This document shows, piece after piece, positions 1 through 7,909 of a DNA stretch of 11,255 bases. The position numbers and the translations under genes were made by a program. The stretch spans positions 1 through 11,255 of the forward strand of contig DPEO01000076.1 in NCBI GenBank assembly GCA_003530935.1. Reading direction: 5' to 3'. The notes beneath the pieces are model-generated. The model made no database searches. It was given only the letters and a program-made list of their open reading frames with translations, and was not told the DNA's origin. The stretch's first letter is position 1. Each line of letters begins with the position of its first letter. Origin of the DNA: Desulfomicrobiaceae bacterium. Its GTDB lineage: Bacteria > Desulfobacterota > Desulfovibrionia > Desulfovibrionales > Desulfomicrobiaceae.

Positions 1-12
1 TTATTATATTCA

Positions 13-70
13 CGTGCTCCCGGCTCCCCCCTCCTCTCCCCCCTCTCCCTACACGACGCCCTTCCGTTCT
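13..70 (+). other. Illumina P5/universal adapter residue at contig end (sequencing artefact)
   Basis: Bases 46-70 match the 3' part of the Illumina TruSeq universal adapter (TCCCTACACGACGC followed by TCTTCCGATCT) at 23 of 25 positions; the mismatches are at 60 (T to C) and 67 (A to T). Extending the alignment upstream without gaps, the whole 58-base adapter would begin at 13. About half of positions 13-45 still agree, and many of the mismatches are A read as C, as expected from low-quality calls. Bases 1-12 have no recognisable origin and are probably also junk. The adapter end coincides exactly with the point where a good OmpA-family reading frame begins, which fits a ligation junction between 70 and 71. 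This segment should be trimmed and given no biological meaning. Confidence 0.93.
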
Positions 71-300
71 AGGGCCATACCGATGCCACTGGTTCTGATG
101 AGTCCAATCAAAAACTCTCCCAGCGTCGGGCCGAGGCGGTGCGTATGTCCCCGGTGCAGAAGTTGGGAATGCGCCCCCCCATGTTGACCGCCGTGGGCTT
201 TGGGGAGTCCAAGCCCATTGCCAGCAACGACACCGAGGAAGGCCGGGCCAAGAACCGCCGCATCGAGGCGGTGTTGGATGGAGTGTATAAAAAGCGTTAA
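71..300 (+). CDS. OmpA-family C-terminal domain protein, 5'-truncated by the contig end
   Basis: Only the last 75 or so residues are present. The frame reads GHTDATGSDESNQKLSQRR directly after the adapter, later AVGFGESKPIASN and finally EGRAKNRRIEAVL before TAA at 298-300. These are the hallmarks of the OmpA/MotB-type peptidoglycan-binding domain: the GHTD turn, the N-x-x-LSxxRA helix, the GxGE/P strand and the closing NRR(I/V)E segment. In characterised members the conserved Asp and Arg of this domain bind the diaminopimelate of peptidoglycan and tether an outer-membrane or lipoprotein partner to the wall. The TAG at 70-72 is not a real stop: its first base comes from the adapter, and the genomic codon probably read xAG. 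The N-terminal part is missing, so it cannot be decided whether this is an outer-membrane barrel, a Pal-like lipoprotein or another OmpA-domain protein. A strong terminator follows 25 nt after the stop. Confidence 0.9.
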
Positions 301-325
301 CCCGTTTTCTTAAAGAGATGTTTGG

Positions 326-355
326 GCCGCCCCTCTTCCGAGGGGCGGCTTTTTT
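326..355 (+). terminator. Rho-independent terminator of the OmpA-family gene
   Basis: There is a perfect 10-bp GC-rich stem, GCCGCCCCTC (326-335) pairing with GAGGGGCGGC (340-349), with a four-base TTCC loop and six Ts at 350-355. It lies 25 nt after the TAA of the OmpA-family gene and separates it from the DUF169 operon. Confidence 0.93.
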
Positions 356-360
356 AGTAA

Positions 361-526
361 TTTCAGTATAGTGAAAAAAATATCAAAATTTTCTCCAAAA
401 AGGTGGTGTATAGCGGGAATACTCCGTGAATTACGTGACATGCCGCACGAAGCAAAAAAGGCTTGAGGCGGGAGGAGATGTTGCCCACAAGGGGCGCAGG
501 GAAAATCTCATTCCAAGGAGGCAGCA
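361..526 (+). promoter_or_regulatory. Upstream region of the DUF169-TauE operon; probable promoter site, not resolved
   Basis: This is the only non-coding stretch ahead of the DUF169 gene, so it should carry the operon promoter. Its left part (361-400) is much richer in A+T than the flanking genes and contains an inverted repeat TTTCA-N6-TGAAA (361-376). No clear sigma-70 pair of boxes and no convincing sigma-54 (-24/-12) pair was found by eye. The ribosome binding site AAGGAG (515-520) sits six bases before the ATG at 527. The region contains no credible small ORF: an ATG at 478 directly abuts a GGAGGAG run and its frame is not continued usefully. Confidence 0.35.
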
Positions 527-1303
527 ATGACGTATTCGGAAATGCAAGATCTGCTCATGCGTGAGCTACGCTTGTACCATTACCCCATCGCGGTGAAGTT
601 TTTCTACGATCAGCAGGAAGTAGATGCCTTCAAGGCCGCAGCGGAGGAGTATGTGGTTCCGGTCAAGCCCATGACGTTTTGTCAATGGGAGATTGCCGCG
701 CGCATGAAAGGGCAGGTAGTGTACTCAGAAAAAGAGGGGCTTGGATGCTCCAATGCCCACTACAGCTTTGGCTGGAAGCCTTTTGACGAAGGTGAGGTGA
801 AAAGCCACGCCAAGTATACTCGGGATTTGGAGCAGGCAGAGCGTTTTGTCCGTTCCAAGGCGCGTATGCCGGAAGGGATGATCGGTATCGCCGTGGCGCC
901 GCTTGCCAAGGCCGATCTTTTCGGTGGTCCGGATACCGTGCACTTCTATTGCGACAACATGCAGGCCTACCATTTGGCGGTGGATTATATGGCGGCTATG
1001 GACGCCCACCCCTTGCGTCCGGCGATCACTATGAATTCTTCTGCATGTGGCGGCAATGTATGGACCTATGTGAACAAGGAATTCAACATGCTTCCGGCGT
1101 GTTCCGGGTCGTACAATGCCGGGAAGACCGAACGGGGCGAGATCAACGTCATTATCCCGGGTGAAGCCATTGGTGCGGTGTGCGATCGCTTGGTGGAGCG
1201 TATGGAGAAGCTTGGCAGCAGTTCCATTACTCGGCCTGGCGACGGCTTCCCGGGTGCGGATGTGTGCAAGAACTGTCCGCTCATTGTCTTCAAAAAAGCC
1301 TAA
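527..1303 (+). CDS. DUF169 family protein, cysteine-rich, function unknown
   Basis: This is a 258-aa soluble protein without signal peptide or membrane segment, recognised as the DUF169/COG2043 family. Family-like stretches include YPIAVKFF near residue 20, the GLGCSNAHYSFG segment (71-82), a central MNSSACGGN segment (169-177) and the C-terminal CKNCP. Eight cysteines are visible: 52, 74, 142, 174, 192, 219, 247 and 250. The C-terminal C-x-x-C and the scattered cysteines flanked by glycines suggest binding of a metal, Fe-S cluster or sulfur compound, but that is inference; I know of no established biochemical function for the family. The start is secure: AAGGAG is placed six bases upstream and homologous sequence begins immediately. 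It is followed after 19 nt by a TauE/SafE permease with its own Shine-Dalgarno, so the two are very likely co-transcribed. The pairing suggests a role in handling sulfite or another sulfur anion, possibly as sensor, carrier or accessory of the permease. Confidence 0.87.
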   Translation: MTYSEMQDLLMRELRLYHYPIAVKFFYDQQEVDAFKAAAEEYVVPVKPMTFCQWEIAARMKGQVVYSEKEGLGCSNAHYSFGWKPFDEGEVKSHAKYTRDLEQAERFVRSKARMPEGMIGIAVAPLAKADLFGGPDTVHFYCDNMQAYHLAVDYMAAMDAHPLRPAITMNSSACGGNVWTYVNKEFNMLPACSGSYNAGKTERGEINVIIPGEAIGAVCDRLVERMEKLGSSSITRPGDGFPGADVCKNCPLIVFKKA

Positions 1304-1322
1304 AAGGTGGAGGAGAAATATC

Positions 1323-2543
1323 ATGCGTCGGTTGTGGTTGCTTGGAGTTTTGAGCGTCATTCTGATGATCGGTGTGGGGCAGGCCTGGGCCCAGCAAGAC
1401 ACCGCGACCCCACAGTCAGCGGAAGTCAAGGCCGAAACCGCCGCTCCATCTGCCCCGGCTGGTCCCGTTGCCCCGGCGGCAGGGGGGAGCAAATTGGAGC
1501 GCGCCATCCAGGCCGCTCCGGTGGGCAGCGAGCCTGGGCATATTGATTCCAGCAAGGCCCCGGGCTTTTTGGGAATACCGGGCGCTCCGCAGGTGAATCC
1601 GTTCCTTGCCTTGCTGTGGGCGATCTGGGTGGGCTGGATCTTCTCCACCGTGGGCGCCTTTGGTGGCGTTATGGCGGGTGTGGGGCATATGACCATCTTT
1701 GGTTTGGGGGGCTACGCCAAGAGCTTCAAGGGTACGGCTCCTGAGCTCAACAAAACGCTCACTGACTCCATCCGTGGCTCCAACCAGTTTTTGGTGGGTC
1801 TTTCGGCGCTGATCTCTAGCTTCAATTACTGGAAGATGGGCCGGTTGGTCATGCCCCTGGCCATCGCCTTGGGGCTGGGATCGCTCCTTGGTGCCTGGGG
1901 GTCGGTGACCCTGACGGCAGGCAAGATCAGTTTCTCTCAGTACCAGGGCTGGTTTGGTCTCTTTGTGCTGGCCTTGGGGTGCTATCTTTTCTGGGAGACC
2001 TCTCCCGCCGGCCAGGCCAGTAAGAAGAAGGCCAAAGAGGCTGCGCAGGCCTTTGAGCGGGCGGTGAAAGAAAAGGGTGCTGGGTGCGAGATCGACACCA
2101 AGGTGAAGATCGTGAGCGCCAGTGTGACGAAAGTGCAGTTTACCTTCTGCGGCGTCGAATTCACGTTCAATCCCTTGCTTCCTATCTTCGGCGGTGTCGC
2201 GATTTCGGCCGTGGCGGCCTTCTTGGGTGTCGGCGGCGGCTTTTTGCTGGTTCCCTTCCTCACCAGCATCACCCAGTTGCCCATGTATCTGGCGGCCGGT
2301 ACTTCGGCCTTGGCAGTGCTCATCAGTATGATCACCAGCATCGCTACCTTGATTTCCAAGGGCACGCCCATGGATTGGGCGCTCATCGGGGCGGAGTTGG
2401 TCGGTATCGCCATCGGCTCGGTGATCGGTCCTCGGACCTCTAAATACCTCTCGGATATTTGGCTCAAGCGCCTCTTCATCGTCCTTGCCCTGTACGTGGG
2501 CATCCGCTACTCCTTGCGGGGATTCTTTGGAATCAACATCTAG
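1323..2543 (+). CDS. TauE/SafE family membrane permease (putative sulfite/organosulfur anion exporter)
   Basis: This 406-aa integral inner-membrane protein begins at the ATG at 1323, preceded by GGTGGAGGAG about ten bases upstream; a longer in-frame reading from 1116 lies inside the DUF169 gene and is rejected. Residues 1-23 form a cleavable-looking signal peptide ending AWA before QQ. Residues 24-90 are an unusually long Ala/Pro-rich extracytoplasmic extension. The two TauE/SafE half-repeats follow: the first around 93-225, with GAFGGVMAGVGH at 111-122, and the second around 285-405, with FLGVGGGFLLVPFL at 300-313. A polar, Lys-rich segment of about 55 residues (228-282) separates the halves. 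Members of the family move sulfite, sulfoacetate, taurine-related or other sulfur anions, and some are uncharacterised. Substrate cannot be read from sequence; sulfite is suggested only by family and by the likely sulfate-reducing host. It is the second gene of the DUF169 block. Confidence 0.88.
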   Translation: MRRLWLLGVLSVILMIGVGQAWAQQDTATPQSAEVKAETAAPSAPAGPVAPAAGGSKLERAIQAAPVGSEPGHIDSSKAPGFLGIPGAPQVNPFLALLWAIWVGWIFSTVGAFGGVMAGVGHMTIFGLGGYAKSFKGTAPELNKTLTDSIRGSNQFLVGLSALISSFNYWKMGRLVMPLAIALGLGSLLGAWGSVTLTAGKISFSQYQGWFGLFVLALGCYLFWETSPAGQASKKKAKEAAQAFERAVKEKGAGCEIDTKVKIVSASVTKVQFTFCGVEFTFNPLLPIFGGVAISAVAAFLGVGGGFLLVPFLTSITQLPMYLAAGTSALAVLISMITSIATLISKGTPMDWALIGAELVGIAIGSVIGPRTSKYLSDIWLKRLFIVLALYVGIRYSLRGFFGINI

Positions 2544-2557
2544 TTGTGAAATGGGTT

Positions 2558-2588
2558 CCAGGGCCCCGGCTGCGCGCCGGGACCCTGG
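2558..2588 (+). promoter_or_regulatory. Large hairpin between TauE gene and the next gene, no U-run
   Basis: CCAGGGCCCCGGC (2558-2570) pairs with GCCGGGACCCTGG (2576-2588) at 12 of 13 positions; the single mismatch is C2564 against A2582, and the loop is five bases. The hairpin begins 14 nt after the TauE stop and ends six bases before the ATG at 2595, so it covers the position where a Shine-Dalgarno would lie. There is no T-tract after it, which argues against a simple intrinsic terminator. It could lower expression of the downstream pair relative to the permease, protect the upstream mRNA from 3' degradation, or restrict ribosome access. Confidence 0.6.
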
Positions 2589-2594
2589 GCCACG

Positions 2595-3158
2595 ATGACG
2601 CACATGGCACTTCTGTGGAATCTGGATCCGATCTTCATTTGGCCTTTCCGTCTCTTTCCGGCGGGGGCGTTTGCCTTTGTGGCGGGCTGTGCTGTGCTCG
2701 CCGTGGGGGCTGTGGTGCTGGGGAACGTTGCTTCGGTGCTGGTGAAGGGCCTCAATCGCGGCTGGTATCAGCGCCAATATGAAGAGATGATCCGCATGCA
2801 CAATCTTTCCGTGGATGCCGTTGCCCATGGCAGCAAAGAGGCGTACTTGGCGGCCAATAAAGAGGCCATGGAGGCTTTTGGGAAGTATTTTTTCAGTCAA
2901 GCCGGGGTGTTCACCGTGTCGTTGTGGCCGGTGCCGGTGATTTTGGCTTGGATGGATCTTCGCTTCCGCGACGCGCCGTTGGAGATACTCGACTGGAACA
3001 TCTCATATTTTGTGGTGTTTCTCGTGGTCTATATCGGCGTGCGCTTGGTGGTCGGGCCTCGGTTGACGTTTTTGGGGCCGTACCGCCGCTTGTGCGCTTG
3101 GGCGGAGCACCGCGGTGGTATTACCCCGCGGCATTTTGAGGACATCGGCAAGGAGTAG
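2595..3158 (+). CDS. Three-helix membrane protein with cytosolic helical linker (Oxa1/DUF106-like architecture), function unknown
   Basis: The 187-aa product has three probable membrane segments (about residues 23-50, 102-120 and 136-157). Between the first and second is a charged helical stretch (about 52-100) that includes KGLNRGWYQRQYEEM and KEAYLAANKEAMEAFGK. The last 30 residues are polar. A first helix, a charged coiled-coil-like loop, then two closely spaced helices is the layout of the Oxa1 superfamily, including archaeal DUF106 and eukaryotic EMC3/TMCO1. This is a resemblance of architecture and residue pattern, not a proven homology. Start choice is uncertain: neither the ATG at 2595 nor the one at 2604 has a good Shine-Dalgarno, and a hairpin ends just upstream. 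Its own last codons supply the AAGGAG used by the next gene four bases downstream, so the two are tightly linked. Alternatively it is an accessory subunit of the TauE permease. Confidence 0.78.
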   Translation: MTHMALLWNLDPIFIWPFRLFPAGAFAFVAGCAVLAVGAVVLGNVASVLVKGLNRGWYQRQYEEMIRMHNLSVDAVAHGSKEAYLAANKEAMEAFGKYFFSQAGVFTVSLWPVPVILAWMDLRFRDAPLEILDWNISYFVVFLVVYIGVRLVVGPRLTFLGPYRRLCAWAEHRGGITPRHFEDIGKE

Positions 3159-3162
3159 GCAC

Positions 3163-4788
3163 ATGGAGTTCCGGGGCCTGGCCCGGCTGCCTCTTTCCGC
3201 TTTTCCCGCAGGGACCTTGGGGGCGCGGCGTTTTCGCCGCGTTCGCCTTTTTTTTGCCGCGGTGCATGCATGGCTGCGTCTCTTGGGGAGGCTCAGCGCC
3301 GCAGCCGTCGCCGAAAGTCCTGTGGATTGGACCGTGGTGGAGCAGGACGTGGAGCGCCTGGCCACGGCGACCATGCGTTCGGTGCGCCTTCTGCAAGCCT
3401 TGGAGCCCACCCGCTGGCTCGATGTGGAAGAATGGGCCGTGAAGCTCACTTTTTATGCCCGGCTGATGGCCGGACACCCGGAGCCCGAGATCTCGCCCAG
3501 CTTTTTTTCTCCCCTCGCGCAGGGACGGGGGATGGTGGTGGAAAACCACTTATGGCGCTACGCTATGGATGTGGCGGACTTGCAGCGCCGTGTGGATGGG
3601 GTCCTGCGGCGTTTGTCCGCGGTGGATGATCCCGGTTGGCAGCGCGCCGCGCGTCTGGTGCAGGATATGCCTCTGCCCGAGGTGGTGGAGCGGGAAGGGG
3701 AGATCCAGGCCTTCGACTGGCAGGCGCGGGACTTTGCTGCCGTGGCTGTCCTTGAGGCTCCGGAAGGGCAACGGGTCCTGGCGCCTGTGGTGGCGCCGGT
3801 GCGGGAGTTTTGGTCCGGGGTGCGCCGTGCCTGGGCGCAGCGGTTCACTCCGGACGCCGTGGCGTGGCGCCGGTTTTTGGGCCGCTGCGATGAGGAAGTG
3901 GGCTGTCGGGTGGTGGCGGTTGCCGAGCCCACGGCCGTGGCGTGGGAGGGAAGCGTGCGCGGGCTGGACGGCGGCGCGCCTCCCGAAGGCGCGGTTGCTC
4001 CCGGCCCTGGCGTATGGGTGCTGCAGGAAGGTGGAACATGGGTGCCGGTGGCTTCGCCCTCGAGAGTGCCGGCGGGTGCGCCTTGGCGGCAACGTTTGGA
4101 AGATGTGCTCGCCCGGATTGTGGGAGAGGGAGATCCCCCGGCGCGGCCGGAGCATTGCCGCAACCTGGAAGACATGACCGTCTTGGTCCTGGGGGCCTGC
4201 TGGGAGGCGGTATTTGCCCGCCTCGGCCTCCCCGGCACCGGCGTCGCGGGAGTGAAGTCCTTGGCGTTGAACCCTCTGGGGGAAGTGCGGCTCTACTGCA
4301 CGCCCGGAGCGGTCTTTCCTTCTGCCGCTGGAAAGATTCTTGTGGGCGCGGAGGATGTGCGCTCCCTTCCTTTGTGGGCCATGCTGACGGGGTGGTTGAC
4401 CGTAGCGGGTTCTGCGATGGGGCCGGCAAAATCTTGGGGTGTGGTGGGGCATGGCATCGTGGACGCGGACGCCATGCATGTCTGTCTCTACCCAGGACGA
4501 CATATTCTTTTCGTGGAGGGGGACGCGCTGACTTCTCCCAGGCGCCAGGTCGTGGTGCGCTGGAAGGCGCCGCGGGCGCTTCAGGAAGAGTTGGCTGCGG
4601 CTGCTGTGATCCTTGGGGAGCGAGGGTTTACGGTGACCCGGCAGGGCATGGTACTCGATGCCTGGATCGGCCAGGGCAGCGAGGTGGCCATGCAGCGGGC
4701 CTTGGCGGTGCTGGGAGGCATTCTGCGGGGCGTGCTCCTGGGCGCGGAAGACTGGCGCCGGGTCGTCGCGTCGTGGGGCCGGGGGTGA
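3163..4788 (+). CDS. 541-aa protein of unknown function; C-terminal part resembles the tail domain of PEP-synthase-like proteins
   Basis: The ATG at 3163 is chosen because AAGGAG (3150-3155) stands seven bases upstream, overlapping the end of the preceding gene; an earlier in-frame start at 3115 lacks this. Residues 1-50 are rich in Arg and hydrophobics, but no clear signal peptide or membrane span is visible. Residues 56-180 look helical; 190-300 are a poorly recognisable middle. From about 326 the order of motifs (HCRNLEDMT, a KSLALNPLGEVRLY strand pair, VGAEDVRSLPLWAML, then YPGRHILFVEGDA and VILGERGFTVTRQGMVLDAW) recalls the C-terminal domain that follows the dikinase part of deltaproteobacterial PEP/pyruvate-binding (PEP-synthase-like) proteins. 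No ATP-grasp nucleotide-binding or phosphohistidine domain is present, so dikinase activity is not expected. The similarity is recalled by eye and moderately uncertain; the function is unknown. The gene is translated directly after the 187-aa membrane protein, implying a shared role. Confidence 0.82.
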   Translation: MEFRGLARLPLSAFPAGTLGARRFRRVRLFFAAVHAWLRLLGRLSAAAVAESPVDWTVVEQDVERLATATMRSVRLLQALEPTRWLDVEEWAVKLTFYARLMAGHPEPEISPSFFSPLAQGRGMVVENHLWRYAMDVADLQRRVDGVLRRLSAVDDPGWQRAARLVQDMPLPEVVEREGEIQAFDWQARDFAAVAVLEAPEGQRVLAPVVAPVREFWSGVRRAWAQRFTPDAVAWRRFLGRCDEEVGCRVVAVAEPTAVAWEGSVRGLDGGAPPEGAVAPGPGVWVLQEGGTWVPVASPSRVPAGAPWRQRLEDVLARIVGEGDPPARPEHCRNLEDMTVLVLGACWEAVFARLGLPGTGVAGVKSLALNPLGEVRLYCTPGAVFPSAAGKILVGAEDVRSLPLWAMLTGWLTVAGSAMGPAKSWGVVGHGIVDADAMHVCLYPGRHILFVEGDALTSPRRQVVVRWKAPRALQEELAAAAVILGERGFTVTRQGMVLDAWIGQGSEVAMQRALAVLGGILRGVLLGAEDWRRVVASWGRG

Positions 4789-4844
4789 CTTCGGCGGCAA
4801 GGCCCTTGCCAACGGACGGGGCTGGGGCTAGGCCTCCAGTATGG

Positions 4845-4866
4845 CCATGCGTTTGGCATGGTTTTT
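4845..4866 (+). terminator. Terminator-like hairpin between the unknown operon and rsh
   Basis: CCATGC (4845-4850) pairs with GCATGG (4856-4861) around a five-base loop and is followed by TTTTT (4862-4866). The stem is short, so termination may be partial, which would leave read-through into rsh. A second small inverted repeat, GGCAAG-GCC-CTTGCC (4796-4810), lies just after the stop of the 541-aa gene and has no T-run. A loose -35-like TTGCCA occurs at 4806-4811, but no matching -10 was found, so the rsh promoter is not identified. Confidence 0.45.
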
Positions 4867-4883
4867 CCCCCAAGGACGTCCCC

Positions 4884-7016
<2,133 letters not shown>

Positions 7017-7020
7017 GCGC

Positions 7021-7049
7021 AAAAAAAGCCCGAGGAGGATCCCTCGGGC
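7021..7049 (-). terminator. Intrinsic terminator of the prfC-phospholipase-FKBP operon
   Basis: Read on the minus strand, GCCCGAGG (7049-7042) pairs perfectly with CCTCGGGC (7035-7028) across a six-base loop and is followed by seven Us (complement of A7021-A7027). It begins 27 nt after the TAG of the FKBP gene. On the plus strand the A-run precedes the stem, so the element is efficient only for the minus-strand operon; it may still stall rsh transcription, whose stop is at 7014-7016. Confidence 0.9.
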
Positions 7050-7075
7050 CCGGGCGTCGGAAGGGGGTGCGTCCG

Positions 7076-7507
7076 CTAGGCGTCGATACGCACCACTTCG
7101 ATTTCAAAGGTCAAGTCCTGGCCAGCCAGGGGATGGTTGGCGTCGATGGTGACGGATTCTTCACTCACCTCCACGATGGCTGCGGGGATCTCGTGCCCTT
7201 CGGGGGAGCGCAGAATGATCTGTTCGCCCACCTGGGCGGGGATGTGATCCGGGAAGGATTCGCGGGGCACGGTAAGCACCATTTCGTCGTGGTGTGGGCC
7301 GTAGGCCTCGGCGCAGGGGATGGTGGTGGTGCAGGTGTCGCCCACGGCGTTCATGGAACGCAGGGCTTTTTCAAAGCCGGGGATGACCATGCCTTGACCG
7401 AGCGTGACCGAAAGGGGTTCGCGTCCGCGGGAAGAATCGAATTGGGTGCCGTCGTCCAGAGTGCCGGTGTAATGGACCACCACGGTGGTGCCGTCTGCCA
7501 ATGCCAT
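7076..7507 (-). CDS. FKBP-type peptidyl-prolyl cis-trans isomerase, SlyD/FkpB-like
   Basis: The 143-aa cytosolic protein begins VVVHYTGTLDDGTQFDSS, the classic FKBP opening, followed by LGQGMVIPGFEKAL (37-50) and AYG (68-70). Residues about 71-128 form the insert-in-flap chaperone domain typical of SlyD and FkpB (SlpA), ending in the signature NHPLAGQDLTFEIEVV (124-139). It catalyses isomerisation of peptide bonds preceding proline and assists folding of nascent chains. It lacks the His/Cys-rich metal-binding tail of Escherichia coli SlyD, so a nickel-handling role is not supported and the length is nearer FkpB. The start is fixed by AAGGAG (7518-7513) five bases before the ATG. It is the last gene of the minus-strand operon, 42 nt after the 119-aa gene and 27 nt before a strong terminator. 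Folding help for new chains fits with prfC at the head of the operon, although this may be coincidence. Confidence 0.94.
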   Translation of the reverse strand: MALADGTTVVVHYTGTLDDGTQFDSSRGREPLSVTLGQGMVIPGFEKALRSMNAVGDTCTTTIPCAEAYGPHHDEMVLTVPRESFPDHIPAQVGEQIILRSPEGHEIPAAIVEVSEESVTIDANHPLAGQDLTFEIEVVRIDA

Positions 7508-7549
7508 GAAAGCTCCTTGGGGTTTGGGGTGAATGAATATGGCGCGAGC

Positions 7550-7909
7550 CTACCCGCGGCGCGCAAGCTCGGCAACCCATTTTTCCAGATCATTGGGCGT
7601 GCCGGGCGTGTGGTCTTCGGGGTAGAGGAGCGCGGACATGTAAAAGATGCTCCCGATGTCCAAACTGCGCTGGGCGCTTTGGCTCATGGCTTCGAGACGC
7701 CCCTGGATGGCCTGTCGGCGTGGCCCCGGAACGTCCTGGAGAAACGGTGCGGCGTTTTGGGCAAGGTCCGCCAAGATTTGAGCCTTACGGCGCATGCACT
7801 CGTGGTAGCGGGGAGTGTCCTTGGCGTGATGCAGGGCGGTCTCGGCCTCGGCCTCAAGGGTGCGAATGGTTTGGGCGGTGTTCTGCAAAAAATCGATCAA
7901 GGGTTTCAT
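7550..7909 (-). CDS. Small helical protein of unknown function (119 aa)
   Basis: I do not recognise a family. The ATG at 7909 is chosen because GGAGG (7920-7916) lies six bases upstream; a longer in-frame reading to 8107 runs backwards into the phospholipase gene and has low-complexity composition. The product is predicted almost wholly alpha-helical (about 3-55 and 62-92) with heptad-like stretches such as FLQNTAQTIRTLEAEAETAL and MRRKAQILADLAQNAAPFL, then a proline-containing turn and a short C-terminal helix DLEKWVAELARR. There is no signal peptide or membrane segment. Its 5' end overlaps the 3' end of the phospholipase-like gene by 56 bases in another frame, so translation is probably coupled. 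It could be a partner of that protein or of the isomerase downstream; neither is shown by the sequence. Confidence 0.82.
   Translation of the reverse strand: MKPLIDFLQNTAQTIRTLEAEAETALHHAKDTPRYHECMRRKAQILADLAQNAAPFLQDVPGPRRQAIQGRLEAMSQSAQRSLDIGSIFYMSALLYPEDHTPGTPNDLEKWVAELARRG

Noticed and set aside
70..72. TAG stop taken as evidence that the OmpA-family gene is a pseudogene
   Set aside because: The first base belongs to the adapter; the frame is intact from 71 onward.
725..1696. Minus-strand open frame of 323 codons across the DUF169-TauE junction
   Set aside because: It spans two convincing genes and their intergenic gap on the other strand, without ribosome site or domains.
1416..2900. 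Minus-strand open frame of 494 codons opposite the TauE gene
   Set aside because: It crosses two well-supported plus-strand genes, is rich in Arg/His/Gln/Gly as expected of an antisense shadow, and has no family features.
3550..4812. Minus-strand open frame of 420 codons opposite the 541-aa gene
   Set aside because: The plus-strand frame has a well-placed ribosome site and a domain-like C-terminus; the antisense product is His/Arg/Pro-rich with no motif.
3942..4883. 314-codon N-terminal extension in frame with rsh
   Set aside because: It overlaps the 541-aa gene, is Arg/Gly-rich without homology to RSH proteins, and the ATG at 4884 has a ribosome site and gives the normal family length.
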